This document shows, piece by piece, positions 8,342 through 16,369 of a stretch of DNA of 64,000 bases. The notes beneath the pieces were generated by a model. That model saw only the letters and a program-made list of their open reading frames with translations, searched no databases and was not told the DNA's origin. Location: assembly GCA_025936115.1 (NCBI GenBank), contig JAICTZ010000009.1, positions 62,001-126,000 of the forward strand, written 5' to 3'. How positions within the stretch are numbered: position 1 is the stretch's first letter; every line of letters starts with the position of its first letter. Origin of the DNA: Polyangiaceae bacterium (GTDB lineage: Bacteria; Myxococcota_A; Polyangia; Polyangiales; Polyangiaceae). The translations under genes and the position numbers were made by a program.

Positions 8342-9022
8342 GTGCTCATGATGGTGGCAGCGCACGCGCGGGGGATCCGTGGCCGAACGGCGCGGCTCGT
8401 GGGAGCCCTCGCGCTCTCGGCCGCTGCCTTCGCGTGCATGCCGGCGGCGAAGCCCGCGCACGCCGCGCTCACCGAGGCCGGCGCTTCGGACCTCGCCGTG
8501 GCCGATGCGCTCGAGGGGCTCATCGCAGAGCACAGCGACACACCGGGCGACCGCCGCTATGCCTACGAGCGTCTCAAGGCGCACGAGCCGCACAGCGCGG
8601 AGGACGCGCTCGGCCGCGCCATCGTCGCCGGGCGGCTCGCGCAAGTCGCGGGCCTCAGCGCGCCCGGCTTGGTCGCCGAAGTCGAACGCTACGCGCGCCT
8701 GAGTAGCTCGCTCGACCCTGCGTTGCGCTACGACGCGGCCGAGCGCCTCCTCGGCACACTGTACGTGATGGCTCCAGCCTCACTGCTCGAACACGGTGAT
8801 TCGGAAACGGGGCTCGAGCTGCTCGATCACGCCGTGAAACGCTTCCCCGCCTATCCCACGAACCACCTGCGACTCGCCGAAGCCTACGTCGCTCTCGGCG
8901 ATCCCGAGCCCGCACGCCCGCACCTCTGTTTCTGCCGCGCCCACCGCGCCGAGCTCCGCCGGGACGAGCAGCAGCTCCTGGACGAGCTTTCGGCGCAGAC
9001 CAAGCTGAGCGCGTGTCCCTGA
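8342..9022 (+). CDS. Exported alpha-helical (TPR-like) protein, BstC-like
   Basis: 226 residues from GTG 8342; ATG 8348 or 8351 are alternatives. A hydrophobic signal region (about 19-31) ends in AAFAC, giving Cys32 as a possible but weak lipobox. The rest is predicted to be mostly helical, with TPR-like repeats: DRRYAYERLKAHEP, SLDPALRYDAAERLLGTLY, LLDHAVKRFPAYPTNHLRLAEAYVALGDPEPARPHL. It starts 30 bp after the BstB-like gene and closes the first half of the sterol island. In M. capsulatus BstC is a helical-bundle sterol-binding protein associated with the outer membrane, and size, export signal, fold type and neighbours agree with that. Homology cannot be proven by eye, so a generic TPR lipoprotein remains possible. 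Confidence 0.65.
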   Translation: MLMMVAAHARGIRGRTARLVGALALSAAAFACMPAAKPAHAALTEAGASDLAVADALEGLIAEHSDTPGDRRYAYERLKAHEPHSAEDALGRAIVAGRLAQVAGLSAPGLVAEVERYARLSSSLDPALRYDAAERLLGTLYVMAPASLLEHGDSETGLELLDHAVKRFPAYPTNHLRLAEAYVALGDPEPARPHLCFCRAHRAELRRDEQQLLDELSAQTKLSACP

Positions 9023-9270
9023 GCTCGACTTGTGAGCGCCGCTCGCTGCGTGTTAGCACTGCTGCGGAAGCCTTTGGCGCGAGCAGATCACGATCGGCGC
9101 GAATCGGAACGAGCCACGAAAGTACCGGCGAGGCCGGCGCATTGCTGTTTTCCTTCTCGCCCGAGACGAGCGCGGTCGCCAGCCGGACCGACTTCGCGCC
9201 GAACTATCACCGCAGCCATATTTAGCCAGAGCATCCGAAACTTCGGCAGTAGTATCATTGGCTATTAGCG
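9023..9270. other. Intergenic region inside the sterol island
   Basis: 248 bp without a convincing gene. The last 60 bp (about 9205-9268) are visibly richer in A/T than the surroundings (for example CCATATTTAGCC and TATCATTGGCTATTAG). This is a reasonable place for a promoter that would drive the second half of the island (9271-14184) separately. No clear -35/-10 pair was found. Confidence 0.4.
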
Positions 9271-10299
9271 ATGAGCCAGCGAGTCTTCGTTACGGGCGGC
9301 AGCGGTCACGTGGGCGCCAATCTGCTGCGCGCGCTCGTAGGACGAGGCGACCGGGTGCGCGCGCTCGTGCGACCCAATTCCGGGCGTGAAGCATTCGAGG
9401 GGCTCGAGCTCGAGCTCGTGACGGGCGACGTGCGCGACCCGGGATCGCTCGCGGAGCTCGTGCGCGGCTGCGACGCCGGGTATCACACCGCGGCGCTCGT
9501 GCAGACGGTGCGCGGGCGCGAAATGGAGCTTTACCGCACCAACGTGCTCGGCACGCGCAACGTGCTCGCCGCGGCGCGCGCGGCCGGTGTCGGGCGCGTG
9601 GTCGTCACGAGCTCGCTCGGTGCGGTCGGACAACCGGAGTCGCGCCCCTGCTCGGAAGAAGACGCCTTCAACCCCTTCGAGGACCACCTGCCTTACGAGG
9701 AGTCGAAAGCGTGGATGGAGCACGAGTGTTTGAAAGCGGTCGTCACGGGACAGGACGTCGTGCTCGTCGTCTCGACCGCCGTGCTCGGCCCCTACGACTT
9801 CAAACCGTCGCGCATGGGGCGCGTCGTGCTCGACTTCGCCAACGGCAAGCTCGGCGCGTACATTCCGGGCGGCTTCGAATTCGTCGGCGCGGGCGACCTC
9901 GCGCGCGGGCATCTGCTCGCCATGGAGCGTGGCCAGAAGGGCGAACGTTACATCGTGAGCACGCGCTTTCTCACGGTCGACGAGCTCATGGCGCTGCTCG
10001 AGACGCTCACGGGGCGCAAACGGCCGCGCCGGCTGCCGGCCGGAGCGATGCTGGTGCTCGCCCACGTCTCGAGCTTCGTGCTCAATCGGGTCGCCCCCGC
10101 GCGGCCGCAGCGCTTCACGCCCGACGCCGTCCGCCTGCTTTCCCTCCACCGTAAAGCCGACATCGGCAAGGCCCGGCGCGAGCTCGGTTACGAACCGGGC
10201 GCCATCGAAGACGCCCTGCGCGCAGCTTATGCGTCCTTCGTTGCGCGCGGCTTGATCGAAGGCGCCGTCCCGAGCGCCGCGCCGGAGCTCGCTCGCTGA
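9271..10299 (+). CDS. sdmB: NAD(P)-dependent epimerase/3-beta-hydroxysteroid dehydrogenase family protein, SdmB-like
   Basis: A 342-residue extended short-chain dehydrogenase. The nucleotide-binding motif is GGSGHVG (residues 9-15), followed by LVTGDVRDP. The catalytic pair is Y142-xxx-K146 (PYEESK) with the Ser region VVTSSLG. This family contains 3-beta-HSDs and the hopanoid-associated HpnA. In Methylococcus the C-4 demethylase SdmB is an NAD-dependent reductase that acts after the Rieske enzyme SdmA. Here a Rieske oxygenase gene follows after 50 bp, and oxidosqualene cyclase is in the same island, so a step of sterol C-4 demethylation (oxidative decarboxylation and 3-keto handling) is the best-supported role. 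HpnA-type sugar epimerase is the main alternative; no hopene cyclase is present. Confidence 0.78.
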   Translation: MSQRVFVTGGSGHVGANLLRALVGRGDRVRALVRPNSGREAFEGLELELVTGDVRDPGSLAELVRGCDAGYHTAALVQTVRGREMELYRTNVLGTRNVLAAARAAGVGRVVVTSSLGAVGQPESRPCSEEDAFNPFEDHLPYEESKAWMEHECLKAVVTGQDVVLVVSTAVLGPYDFKPSRMGRVVLDFANGKLGAYIPGGFEFVGAGDLARGHLLAMERGQKGERYIVSTRFLTVDELMALLETLTGRKRPRRLPAGAMLVLAHVSSFVLNRVAPARPQRFTPDAVRLLSLHRKADIGKARRELGYEPGAIEDALRAAYASFVARGLIEGAVPSAAPELAR

Positions 10300-10349
10300 C
10301 GGGAACTCCCCGCGAGGACTCTTGCCTCGGCGGCGCGGCGGAGTAATGA

Positions 10350-11444
10350 GTGCATCCCATGTTGCTCTATCAAATCGCCCCCAAGCCTGCGCCCGACTAC
10401 ACGGCGGCGAAGACGCAACGTCAGAAGCAGCGCGCGGCAGGCCTGCACCCCGATTACTGGTACCCCGCGCTCTGGTCGCACGAGCTCCTGGCCGGCCAAG
10501 TGAAAGAGGTCGTGTTCTGGAAGCGCTCTTTCGCCATCTTCCGCGGTGAGGACGGCGTCGTGCGCGCGCTCGAGAATCGCTGCGCGCACCGCCAGCTCAA
10601 GCTGAGCCTCGGCAACGTCGAGGGCTGCGAGCTCACCTGCGCCTATCACGGCTGGACCTTCGACGGCGGCGGCCAGTGCACGCACATCGAACACTCGCTT
10701 TTTGGCCATAAAATGCCGAACGTGAAGATCCAGGCGTTCCCCGTGCAGGAGCGCTACGGGATCATCTTCATTTTTCCGGGCAACCCCGAGCTCAAGGACG
10801 AGCACGCGCTGCCCGAGATCCCCGAATGGGACCGCCAGAGCGGCTGGGGCAAGATCCCTGCCGATTTCCTGTGGAACGCGCACCACTCGATCATCATCGA
10901 CAACACGTGTGACTTCACGCACGCCTACCTGCACCGCGACAGGCGGCCCTTCACGTACGCCGAGCTCAAGCACCTGGGCACGGAAGGCGACGCCGTCGAC
11001 CTCGAGTACGACACGCGCGTCGGCGACACGCGCCTGCAACGGCTGTTCGTGAACCAGAAGAGCACGAACACGAACGCGATGAAGCTCGGCTACCGCTACC
11101 CCTACCAGTGGTCGTCGACCGACGACAAGATCAAGCACTGGTGCTTCGTCCTACCGATGGACGAGCGTACGACTCGAGCGTTCTTCCTCTTCTATTTCAG
11201 CCCTGACACGGTGCGGATCCCCGGCGTGCCGTTCCGCTTGCCCCAGGCGATCGTCAATGCCGTGATGCCCATTGCAAAACGCCTGTTCGTCACGCCGCTG
11301 CTCGATCAGGACCGCATGGCGGTCGAGGCCGAGCAGGAAGGGTACGACAAGCACTGGGACAAGCCGGTGCCGGATTTGAATCCCGTCCCGCAAGCCTTCA
11401 TGCAGCTTACCATTCGCAAGTGGGAGGAGTACCTCGCCGGCTAG
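10350..11444 (+). CDS. sdmA: Rieske 2Fe-2S oxygenase, SdmA-like sterol C-4 demethylase component
   Basis: A 364-residue Rieske-type oxygenase; GTG 10350 is preferred because a purine-rich GGCGGAG lies close upstream, with ATG 10359 as the alternative. The Rieske cluster ligands are C78-x-H80 (NRCAHRQ) and C97-xx-H100 (CAYHGW). The mononuclear iron motif is DNTCDFTHAYLH, an Asp followed by two His as in this family. The C-terminal domain has many aromatic residues. It directly follows the SdmB-like gene. SdmA of M. capsulatus uses this chemistry to oxidise a C-4 methyl of a sterol to the carboxylic acid. Electrons would come from a reductase encoded elsewhere, because no ferredoxin or reductase gene is visible here. 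Other lipid-type Rieske substrates cannot be excluded by sequence alone. Confidence 0.85.
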   Translation: MHPMLLYQIAPKPAPDYTAAKTQRQKQRAAGLHPDYWYPALWSHELLAGQVKEVVFWKRSFAIFRGEDGVVRALENRCAHRQLKLSLGNVEGCELTCAYHGWTFDGGGQCTHIEHSLFGHKMPNVKIQAFPVQERYGIIFIFPGNPELKDEHALPEIPEWDRQSGWGKIPADFLWNAHHSIIIDNTCDFTHAYLHRDRRPFTYAELKHLGTEGDAVDLEYDTRVGDTRLQRLFVNQKSTNTNAMKLGYRYPYQWSSTDDKIKHWCFVLPMDERTTRAFFLFYFSPDTVRIPGVPFRLPQAIVNAVMPIAKRLFVTPLLDQDRMAVEAEQEGYDKHWDKPVPDLNPVPQAFMQLTIRKWEEYLAG

Positions 11445-11446
11445 TC

Positions 11447-11472
11447 GCAGCGCGTCGACATCGACGCGCTGC
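11447..11472. promoter_or_regulatory. 12-bp inverted repeat between the Rieske and RND transporter genes
   Basis: GCAGCGCGTCGA (11447-11458) is followed by CA and its exact reverse complement (11461-11472). In RNA this would form a strong hairpin of about 10 bp with a small loop, 2 nt after the Rieske stop codon and 18 nt before the GTG of the transporter gene. There is no T-run, so it may be a processing or attenuating stem-loop, or a protein-binding palindrome. Confidence 0.5.
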
Positions 11473-11490
11473 CCGCGCGCTCCCACGCTC

Positions 11491-14184
11491 GTGATCAAAT
11501 CGTTCCTTACTCTCGGCCTGCGCTGGCCGCGCGCGACGCTTCTGACCATCGGCGTGCTCTGCGCCTTGGCCTCGTGGCGCATCATTTACGGACCGCTCCG
11601 CGTGAGTACGTCGCGCACGGGGCTCGTTTCGAACACGAGCCCGTATCAGGCGCGCCTCTTTCGTTACTACGAGACCTTCGGACGCTCGCAGTTTGCCGCG
11701 CTCGTCGTGTCGGGCGCAGCTCCCGGCGCGCAGCGTAGCTTCGTCGACCGATTCGAAGCGGAGCTCGCCAAATTTCCCGAGTTCCACGGGCGCGTGCTCG
11801 GCAAGGTGACGCTCGACGACGTGGCCGAAACGCTGCTCGTCTGGCAACCCGAGCTCGCCCGTGTCGTGCCCTTCTTGGACCAGCGGCTCGAACCTGGAGC
11901 CGACGCGTGGACCACACTCGCCCGCGCGGCCGAACGACGCATCAGCGGGGAGCTCGGCGATGATACCCGGGCTGCGCCGGCCGGCGCCGAGCACCCCGCA
12001 CCCTCGGGCGCCCAGCCTGCGGCGGAACGCGACCCGAAGCAGCTCGCGCGCGTGGCGGACGTGCTTCACGTCTTGCGCCAAGCCGTCACGGGCGACGGGC
12101 GTCTCGCCATCGGCGAGCTCGGCGTGAGCCAGGGCGGCTCGCGCCTCGACGAGCAGGGGTATCTCGTCGGAGCGGGCGGTCGCTATCACCTCGTGCTCAT
12201 CTATCCAGCGCTCGAGAGCGACGAAGGCCGCGAGCTCAAGCCGCTCGTCGATCGCATTCGCGGCGCGCGTGATCGAGCCCTCGCCGGCCTGAACGCCCCC
12301 GGGCTCCAAGCTGACTTGACGGGCGCGCCGGCACTCGCCGTCGACGAGGTCGCGAGCATCCAGCAGGGCTCGCAAGTGAGCTCCGTGCTCTCGACGGCCG
12401 GAATTTTCGTGCTGTTGATGGCCGCCTTCCGCTCGATCCGGCACGTCGCCGTGGCGCAGGTACCGATGCTCGCGAGCATGGTGCTGACGCTCGGCTTCGT
12501 GCAGGTCGTGTACGGCGGGCTCAACCTCGTCACGTCGAGCTTCATGAGCGTGCTGCTCGGGCTCGGCATCGATTTCAGCGTGCACTTGCTCTACCGGTAC
12601 GGGGAGGCGCGCGAGCGCGGTGAAGCCGAACGGCAAGCGCTCGCGAGCTCCGTCCTCGAAGGCGGCCCCGCCGTGGCCCTCGGCGCGTCGACCGCGATCA
12701 TCGCGTTCCTCACGACGACCACCACGGAGTTTGCGGCCTTCTCGCAGCTCGGCGTGATCACGACGACCGGGCTCGTCACGGTCGTCATCTGCGCGTTCTT
12801 GTTGTTCCCGCCGCTCATGCCGTGGCTCGGCGGCAAAAAGCCCGTGCACATGCGCGAGTTTTTCGGGCTCTCGCTCGTACTCAAGCTCGTGGGGCGCGCG
12901 CCGCGCTGGGTGCTCGGCACGAGCCTTTTGCTCACCGTCGCGGCGGTGGTCTCGCTGCTCGTGAAGCCGCCCGCGTTCAACGGGCGCACCTTCGACTTTT
13001 TGCCGGAGCACGCCGAGAGTTACCGCGGGCTCTTGCGCATCGAGCAGGCCGGAACGCCGCCGCTCGACGCTCATTTCACGGTCGGCTCGTTCGCGGAGGC
13101 CGCCGCCGTCACAGAGCGACTGCGCGCGATCCCGGAAGTTTCCGTCGTGCAGAGCCCGAGCGACCTCGTGCCGCCCGAGACACCCGCGCAAATCGCGCGC
13201 ATTCGCGCAGCCGTCGCCGGCTTGCCCGCGGGCCTGCCCAAAATCCCCATTGCGCAGCCAAAGGACGGCCCCGCCCGGCTCACTGCGTTGCGGGCTCTCG
13301 GCGACGCCTTCGACGAGGTCGACTTTGCGCTACGCCAAGCCGGTAAGGACGACAGCGGCGCGGCGCGTATCGTCAAGGAGCTCGGCGAGCTCCGGCGTTG
13401 GCTCGAACAGCAGCCCGATCAAGGCACCGCCGCGCTCGACCGCGTGAGCCGTGGCCTCGAAAATGCGCTCGACCGCGCCGTCACGACGGCGCGTCACATC
13501 GCCGAGCGCGGCAGCTACTCGCCGCGCGACCTCCCGCCCGTCGGGCAGGTCCGTTATGCGTCTCTCGACGGCAAAAAGCTCGCCGTGCACGCCTACCCCG
13601 CGGGCGACGTCGGCGAAGCGGCCTTCGCCGAGCGCTTCGAGGCCCGGCTCCGCCCCCTCGATCCGAACGTCGCCGGGACGGCGCTCAACATGCTGCCGCA
13701 CCAGCGGTACATCACGGACGGCTTCCGGCGCGCCGCAGCCATCGCCTTCGTGCTGATCGCGATCCTCATCGCCCTCACCTTCCGGCGCACGAGCGACACG
13801 CTGCTCGCCTTGTTCCCCGTGGTCGTCGCCTGGCTCTGGATGCTCGCGCTCATGCGCCCGTTCGGCCTCGATTTCACGCCGGCAAACATGGTCGCCCTCC
13901 CGCTCCTGCTCGGCGTGGGCGTCGACACGGGCGTGCACATGATTCATCGCACGCGCGAAAGTGACGGCCCCGCTTCGCTTCAGACGCTGCTCCACGGCAC
14001 CGGCACGGCCGTGAGCGTCGGCACCCTCACGAACATCGCCGGCTTTGCCGCGCTGATCGCGGCCGACTACCGGGCCATGCAGGGGCTCGGCATCCTCTTG
14101 AGCATCGGTATTGCGCTGAGCCTCGTGACGAGCGTCGTCGTGCTGCCGGCGCTGCTCGTCGCGATCCGCCGGGCGTCCGTGTAG
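11491..14184 (+). CDS. RND-superfamily (MMPL/HpnN-type) inner-membrane transporter, BstA-like
   Basis: 897 residues with the duplicated RND architecture: TM1 (about 8-28), a large periplasmic domain, TMs in about 293-450, another TM near 465-490, a second periplasmic domain, and five TMs in about 750-893. The motif G-x-G-x-D-x-x-x-H appears in both halves (GLGIDFSVH with D361; GVGVDTGVH with D812), as in proton-driven lipid exporters such as HpnN and MmpL. It is the last gene of the sterol island. M. capsulatus BstA, an RND pump for sterols, works with periplasmic BstB and helical BstC, both of which have counterparts at 7472-9022. Sterol export from the inner membrane is the likely role; hopanoid or other lipid transport is the alternative. 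Confidence 0.85.
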   Translation: MIKSFLTLGLRWPRATLLTIGVLCALASWRIIYGPLRVSTSRTGLVSNTSPYQARLFRYYETFGRSQFAALVVSGAAPGAQRSFVDRFEAELAKFPEFHGRVLGKVTLDDVAETLLVWQPELARVVPFLDQRLEPGADAWTTLARAAERRISGELGDDTRAAPAGAEHPAPSGAQPAAERDPKQLARVADVLHVLRQAVTGDGRLAIGELGVSQGGSRLDEQGYLVGAGGRYHLVLIYPALESDEGRELKPLVDRIRGARDRALAGLNAPGLQADLTGAPALAVDEVASIQQGSQVSSVLSTAGIFVLLMAAFRSIRHVAVAQVPMLASMVLTLGFVQVVYGGLNLVTSSFMSVLLGLGIDFSVHLLYRYGEARERGEAERQALASSVLEGGPAVALGASTAIIAFLTTTTTEFAAFSQLGVITTTGLVTVVICAFLLFPPLMPWLGGKKPVHMREFFGLSLVLKLVGRAPRWVLGTSLLLTVAAVVSLLVKPPAFNGRTFDFLPEHAESYRGLLRIEQAGTPPLDAHFTVGSFAEAAAVTERLRAIPEVSVVQSPSDLVPPETPAQIARIRAAVAGLPAGLPKIPIAQPKDGPARLTALRALGDAFDEVDFALRQAGKDDSGAARIVKELGELRRWLEQQPDQGTAALDRVSRGLENALDRAVTTARHIAERGSYSPRDLPPVGQVRYASLDGKKLAVHAYPAGDVGEAAFAERFEARLRPLDPNVAGTALNMLPHQRYITDGFRRAAAIAFVLIAILIALTFRRTSDTLLALFPVVVAWLWMLALMRPFGLDFTPANMVALPLLLGVGVDTGVHMIHRTRESDGPASLQTLLHGTGTAVSVGTLTNIAGFAALIAADYRAMQGLGILLSIGIALSLVTSVVVLPALLVAIRRASV

Positions 14185-14243
14185 GGTGCGCCCGACGAGC
14201 TCACGTAACGGCAGGCCCGCGTGGCGCCGTTCGGCGCGTGGGC

Positions 14244-15173
14244 TCAGTGCGCGACCCGGTTACGACCCGCCGATTTGGCCTCGTACAGCTTCGTATCGGC
14301 GCGTTCGACCAGATCGTCCATATCCGTGTCCTCGGGCCGGAGCGCGGCGCAGCCGACGCTCACCGTGACGCCGATCGCGAGGCCCCGGTATTCTGTCACT
14401 AGCGCTTCGATCGCCTCGCGGATGCGCCCGCCGACGGCGGCCGCCTCGGCGAGCTCGGTTTGCGGCAAGAGCACGGCGATCTCTTCCCCGCCGTAACGCG
14501 CCACGGTGTCGCCGTCGCGCGTCGCTGCCTGAGCGGCGCTCGCGACGCGGGCGAGCACCGCGTCGCCCGCCAGGTGCCCGTAGTTGTCGTTCACTTCCTT
14601 GAAGCGATCGATGTCGATCATGAGAAAGCTCGTCGGGAGCGCGTGGCGGCGCGCACGCGAGAACTCGCGCGCGAGCTCGTCGCGGAGCGCGCGCTGGTTC
14701 GCGATGCCCGTGAGATTGTCCGTGATCGACAGGTGGTAGATTTCGTCGTGGTACGCGGACTCGACGTCGTCGCCCGTGAGGAATTTGAAAATGTGCGAAC
14801 CGATCGTCAGCCGATCACCGCCGCGGAGTCTCACGCAGCCGTCGAGCTCGTGATCGTTCAAGAACGTGCCATTCGTCGAGCCCACGTCCATCAGCACCCA
14901 CGACCTGCCACGCGCTTCGAGCCGCGCGTGGCGGCGGGAAACCTCCGTGTCGTCGAGCACGACATCGTTGGCGGTGTCGCGGCCGATGCGGATGACGGGA
15001 CGCGCCAAGTCGATGCGCCGCGTCAGGCGTAGTCCATCACGCCGGTGGATGATGACGAGGCAATCGTTGCCCGTCACGCCCTCTAACTGCGCGGGGTCAT
15101 TGACCGTAACCAGGGTATCTTGGTCGTGAATACCCACGTCGGCGACGATGCCACGGCACGGGTGTACAGGCAA
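14244..15173 (-). CDS. FHA domain-containing diguanylate cyclase (GGDEF)
   Basis: A 309-residue cytoplasmic protein that should make c-di-GMP. The FHA domain (about 50-120) shows IRIGRDTANDVVL, SRRHARL and STNGTFLN, the phosphothreonine-binding set. The GGDEF domain (about 150-309) has the active-site motif GGEEI and, five residues upstream, an RxxD inhibitory site (RDGD), so product feedback is expected. FHA fused to GGDEF couples Ser/Thr kinase signalling to c-di-GMP, a combination common in myxobacteria. The gene converges on the transporter gene; the 59-bp gap holds a weak GC hairpin (GCGCC-GTTC-GGCGC) without a T-run. An N-terminal Met about 10 residues further in is possible. Confidence 0.93.
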   Translation of the reverse strand: MPVHPCRGIVADVGIHDQDTLVTVNDPAQLEGVTGNDCLVIIHRRDGLRLTRRIDLARPVIRIGRDTANDVVLDDTEVSRRHARLEARGRSWVLMDVGSTNGTFLNDHELDGCVRLRGGDRLTIGSHIFKFLTGDDVESAYHDEIYHLSITDNLTGIANQRALRDELAREFSRARRHALPTSFLMIDIDRFKEVNDNYGHLAGDAVLARVASAAQAATRDGDTVARYGGEEIAVLLPQTELAEAAAVGGRIREAIEALVTEYRGLAIGVTVSVGCAALRPEDTDMDDLVERADTKLYEAKSAGRNRVAH

Positions 15174-15277
15174 TCGAATGAGGTATTCAAACTAGACGTG
15201 CGTCCGTGTACGCCGCGCGCCGACAGGTAGGCGTGGCGAGCCGCGCTCGCATATTGTTGAGTTCGCGGAGTGGGTAC

Positions 15278-15784
15278 ATGGCGGCGATGACGGGTCGAGA
15301 GCACGGCGCGCGGCAGCGGGCGCGCGGCCTCAAGCTCATCATCGTCTATAAGGCCGTCAAGGCGCCGCTCGTGCTCGCGCTAGCCCTCGTGCTCACCCTG
15401 AATCCCGAGGGCACGCTCCACACCCTCGAGCACGCCGCACCCGACTTGAGCGAAGGCGGCGCCCTCCTCGGAAAGCTCGCGCGCTTCATCGACGCTCACC
15501 TCACGCGGCGTGCGCTCGGTCACGGCGCCCTCCTCGCCTGGCTCGACGGGGCCACGACCTCGCTCGAGGCGTTCCTACTGTGGCGTGGAAAGGCCTGGGG
15601 CGAGTGGCTCGTCGTGGTCGGGCTCGCGACGCTCGTGCCTTTCGAGCTCGAGGCAATCGTTCGACATCCGACGTTCGCCCGCTGCTGCGCTGCGGCGCTC
15701 AACGTGGTCGTGGTCGCCTACCTGGTTCGGTTGCGGCTCGCCGAGCACCGGTCGGGCACCAAGGAGTCGTCAGGCGCGCCTTGA
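15278..15784 (+). CDS. DUF2127 family membrane protein
   Basis: 168 residues from ATG 15278. The start is supported by GCGGAG seven bases upstream, although the frame is open further up to GTG 15206. It matches the DUF2127 pattern: LKLIIVYKAVKAPLVLALAL (TM1), a periplasmic or helical segment, AWLDGATTSLEAFLLWRGKAWGEW, VVGLATLVPFELEAIVRHP and a last TM. Four membrane helices are visible. Function is unknown for the family. The 3' end is unusual: the TGA (15782-15784) lies in the loop of a 13-bp hairpin that probably terminates transcription. No operon partner; the next gene is convergent. Confidence 0.8.
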   Translation: MAAMTGREHGARQRARGLKLIIVYKAVKAPLVLALALVLTLNPEGTLHTLEHAAPDLSEGGALLGKLARFIDAHLTRRALGHGALLAWLDGATTSLEAFLLWRGKAWGEWLVVVGLATLVPFELEAIVRHPTFARCCAAALNVVVVAYLVRLRLAEHRSGTKESSGAP

Positions 15785-15799
15785 AGGGCGCGCCTGACG
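15768..15799. terminator. 13-bp perfect hairpin overlapping the DUF2127 stop codon
   Basis: CGTCAGGCGCGCC (15768-15780) pairs with GGCGCGCCTGACG (15787-15799) around the loop TTGAAG, which contains most of the stop codon TGA 15782-15784. A pyrimidine-rich stretch (CTTCCTCCCCTTCCTCTTAT) follows. It sits between convergent genes and could serve both directions. Confidence 0.75.
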
Positions 15800-15858
15800 C
15801 TTCCTCCCCTTCCTCTTATGGCGAGAAGAGACACTCGAACGCGACGAACGCCACGCCC

Positions 15859-16194
15859 TCACATGCCCGGGATCGCCATGAGCTCGACGATCTCGATCCA
15901 GCTCTCGGGCGTCATGAAATGCGGGTGGCCCTTCATGGTCGCGGCGAGCGCTTCCTTCGACTCGGCCTGCATCACCGAATAGCCTCCGAGATCGTTCGTC
16001 GTGGGCGACGAGCCGTCCGCGGTCACGCGCAGCGTCTTGCCGAGCGGCCCTCCCATGTCGACGATCGCGGACGCCGACTTTTTGCTCCAGCTCATCCACG
16101 CGTCCATGCCGGCTTTTTGTTGCTCCGGCGTCGACTTTTTCATCTTGTCGAACGCCGCGGGCGACGCCTTGTACAGCACGAGAAATTTTTGCAT
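15859..16194 (-). CDS. YCII-related domain protein (dimeric alpha/beta barrel)
   Basis: 111 residues from ATG 16194. MQKFLVLYKASPAAFDKM, then GMDAWMSWSKKS, DMGGPLGKT, NDLGGYSVMQAESKEAL and HPHFM form the pattern of small YCII/PhnB-like proteins that dimerise as ferredoxin-like barrels. In characterised relatives a conserved His-Asp pair forms a putative active site. No partner enzyme or sigma factor of the DGPF/YCII type is adjacent. It diverges from the PNPOx-like gene, sharing a 175-bp promoter region with a 15-bp palindrome at 16312-16326. The frame is open far upstream, but that extension has no family similarity, so the short start is chosen. Confidence 0.78.
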   Translation of the reverse strand: MQKFLVLYKASPAAFDKMKKSTPEQQKAGMDAWMSWSKKSASAIVDMGGPLGKTLRVTADGSSPTTNDLGGYSVMQAESKEALAATMKGHPHFMTPESWIEIVELMAIPGM

Positions 16195-16311
16195 GAGCTG
16201 CCCTTTCGTTTGCGACCAATGCGGACGCCACGCGACGTTAACGCCGAAGCCCGCTCGGCGGGAACTCCAATTCGTGTGTGGGTGAACTGCACCGGTGGTG
16301 CTTGTCCGAAT

Positions 16312-16326
16312 GCGACACTGTGTCGC
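16312..16326. promoter_or_regulatory. Palindromic operator candidate between divergent genes
   Basis: GCGACAC-T-GTGTCGC is a perfect palindrome with 7-bp arms, 118 bp upstream of the YCII-type gene and 44 bp upstream of the flavin/PLP-oxidase-like gene. A smaller repeat, GCACC-GGT-GGTGC, is at 16289-16301. The spacing and position suit a dimeric repressor; no regulator gene is adjacent. Confidence 0.35.
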
Positions 16327-16369
16327 TTTTCCACAAGCGCGCGGCACGCGGGTTGCTTTTAGGTGTCGG

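Noticed and set aside
9013..9225. 70-codon plus-strand frame after the BstC-like gene
   Set aside because: Overlaps the preceding gene end, has Ser/Arg-rich composition and no ribosome site; likely chance.
11407..13191. 594-codon minus-strand frame opposite the RND transporter
   Set aside because: Arg/Glu/His-rich shadow without domains; the plus strand has two GxGxDxxxH motifs.
11491..14184. Hopanoid transporter HpnN for the RND protein
   Set aside because: Same broad family, but no hopanoid genes are nearby and the sterol genes are; kept as an alternative only.
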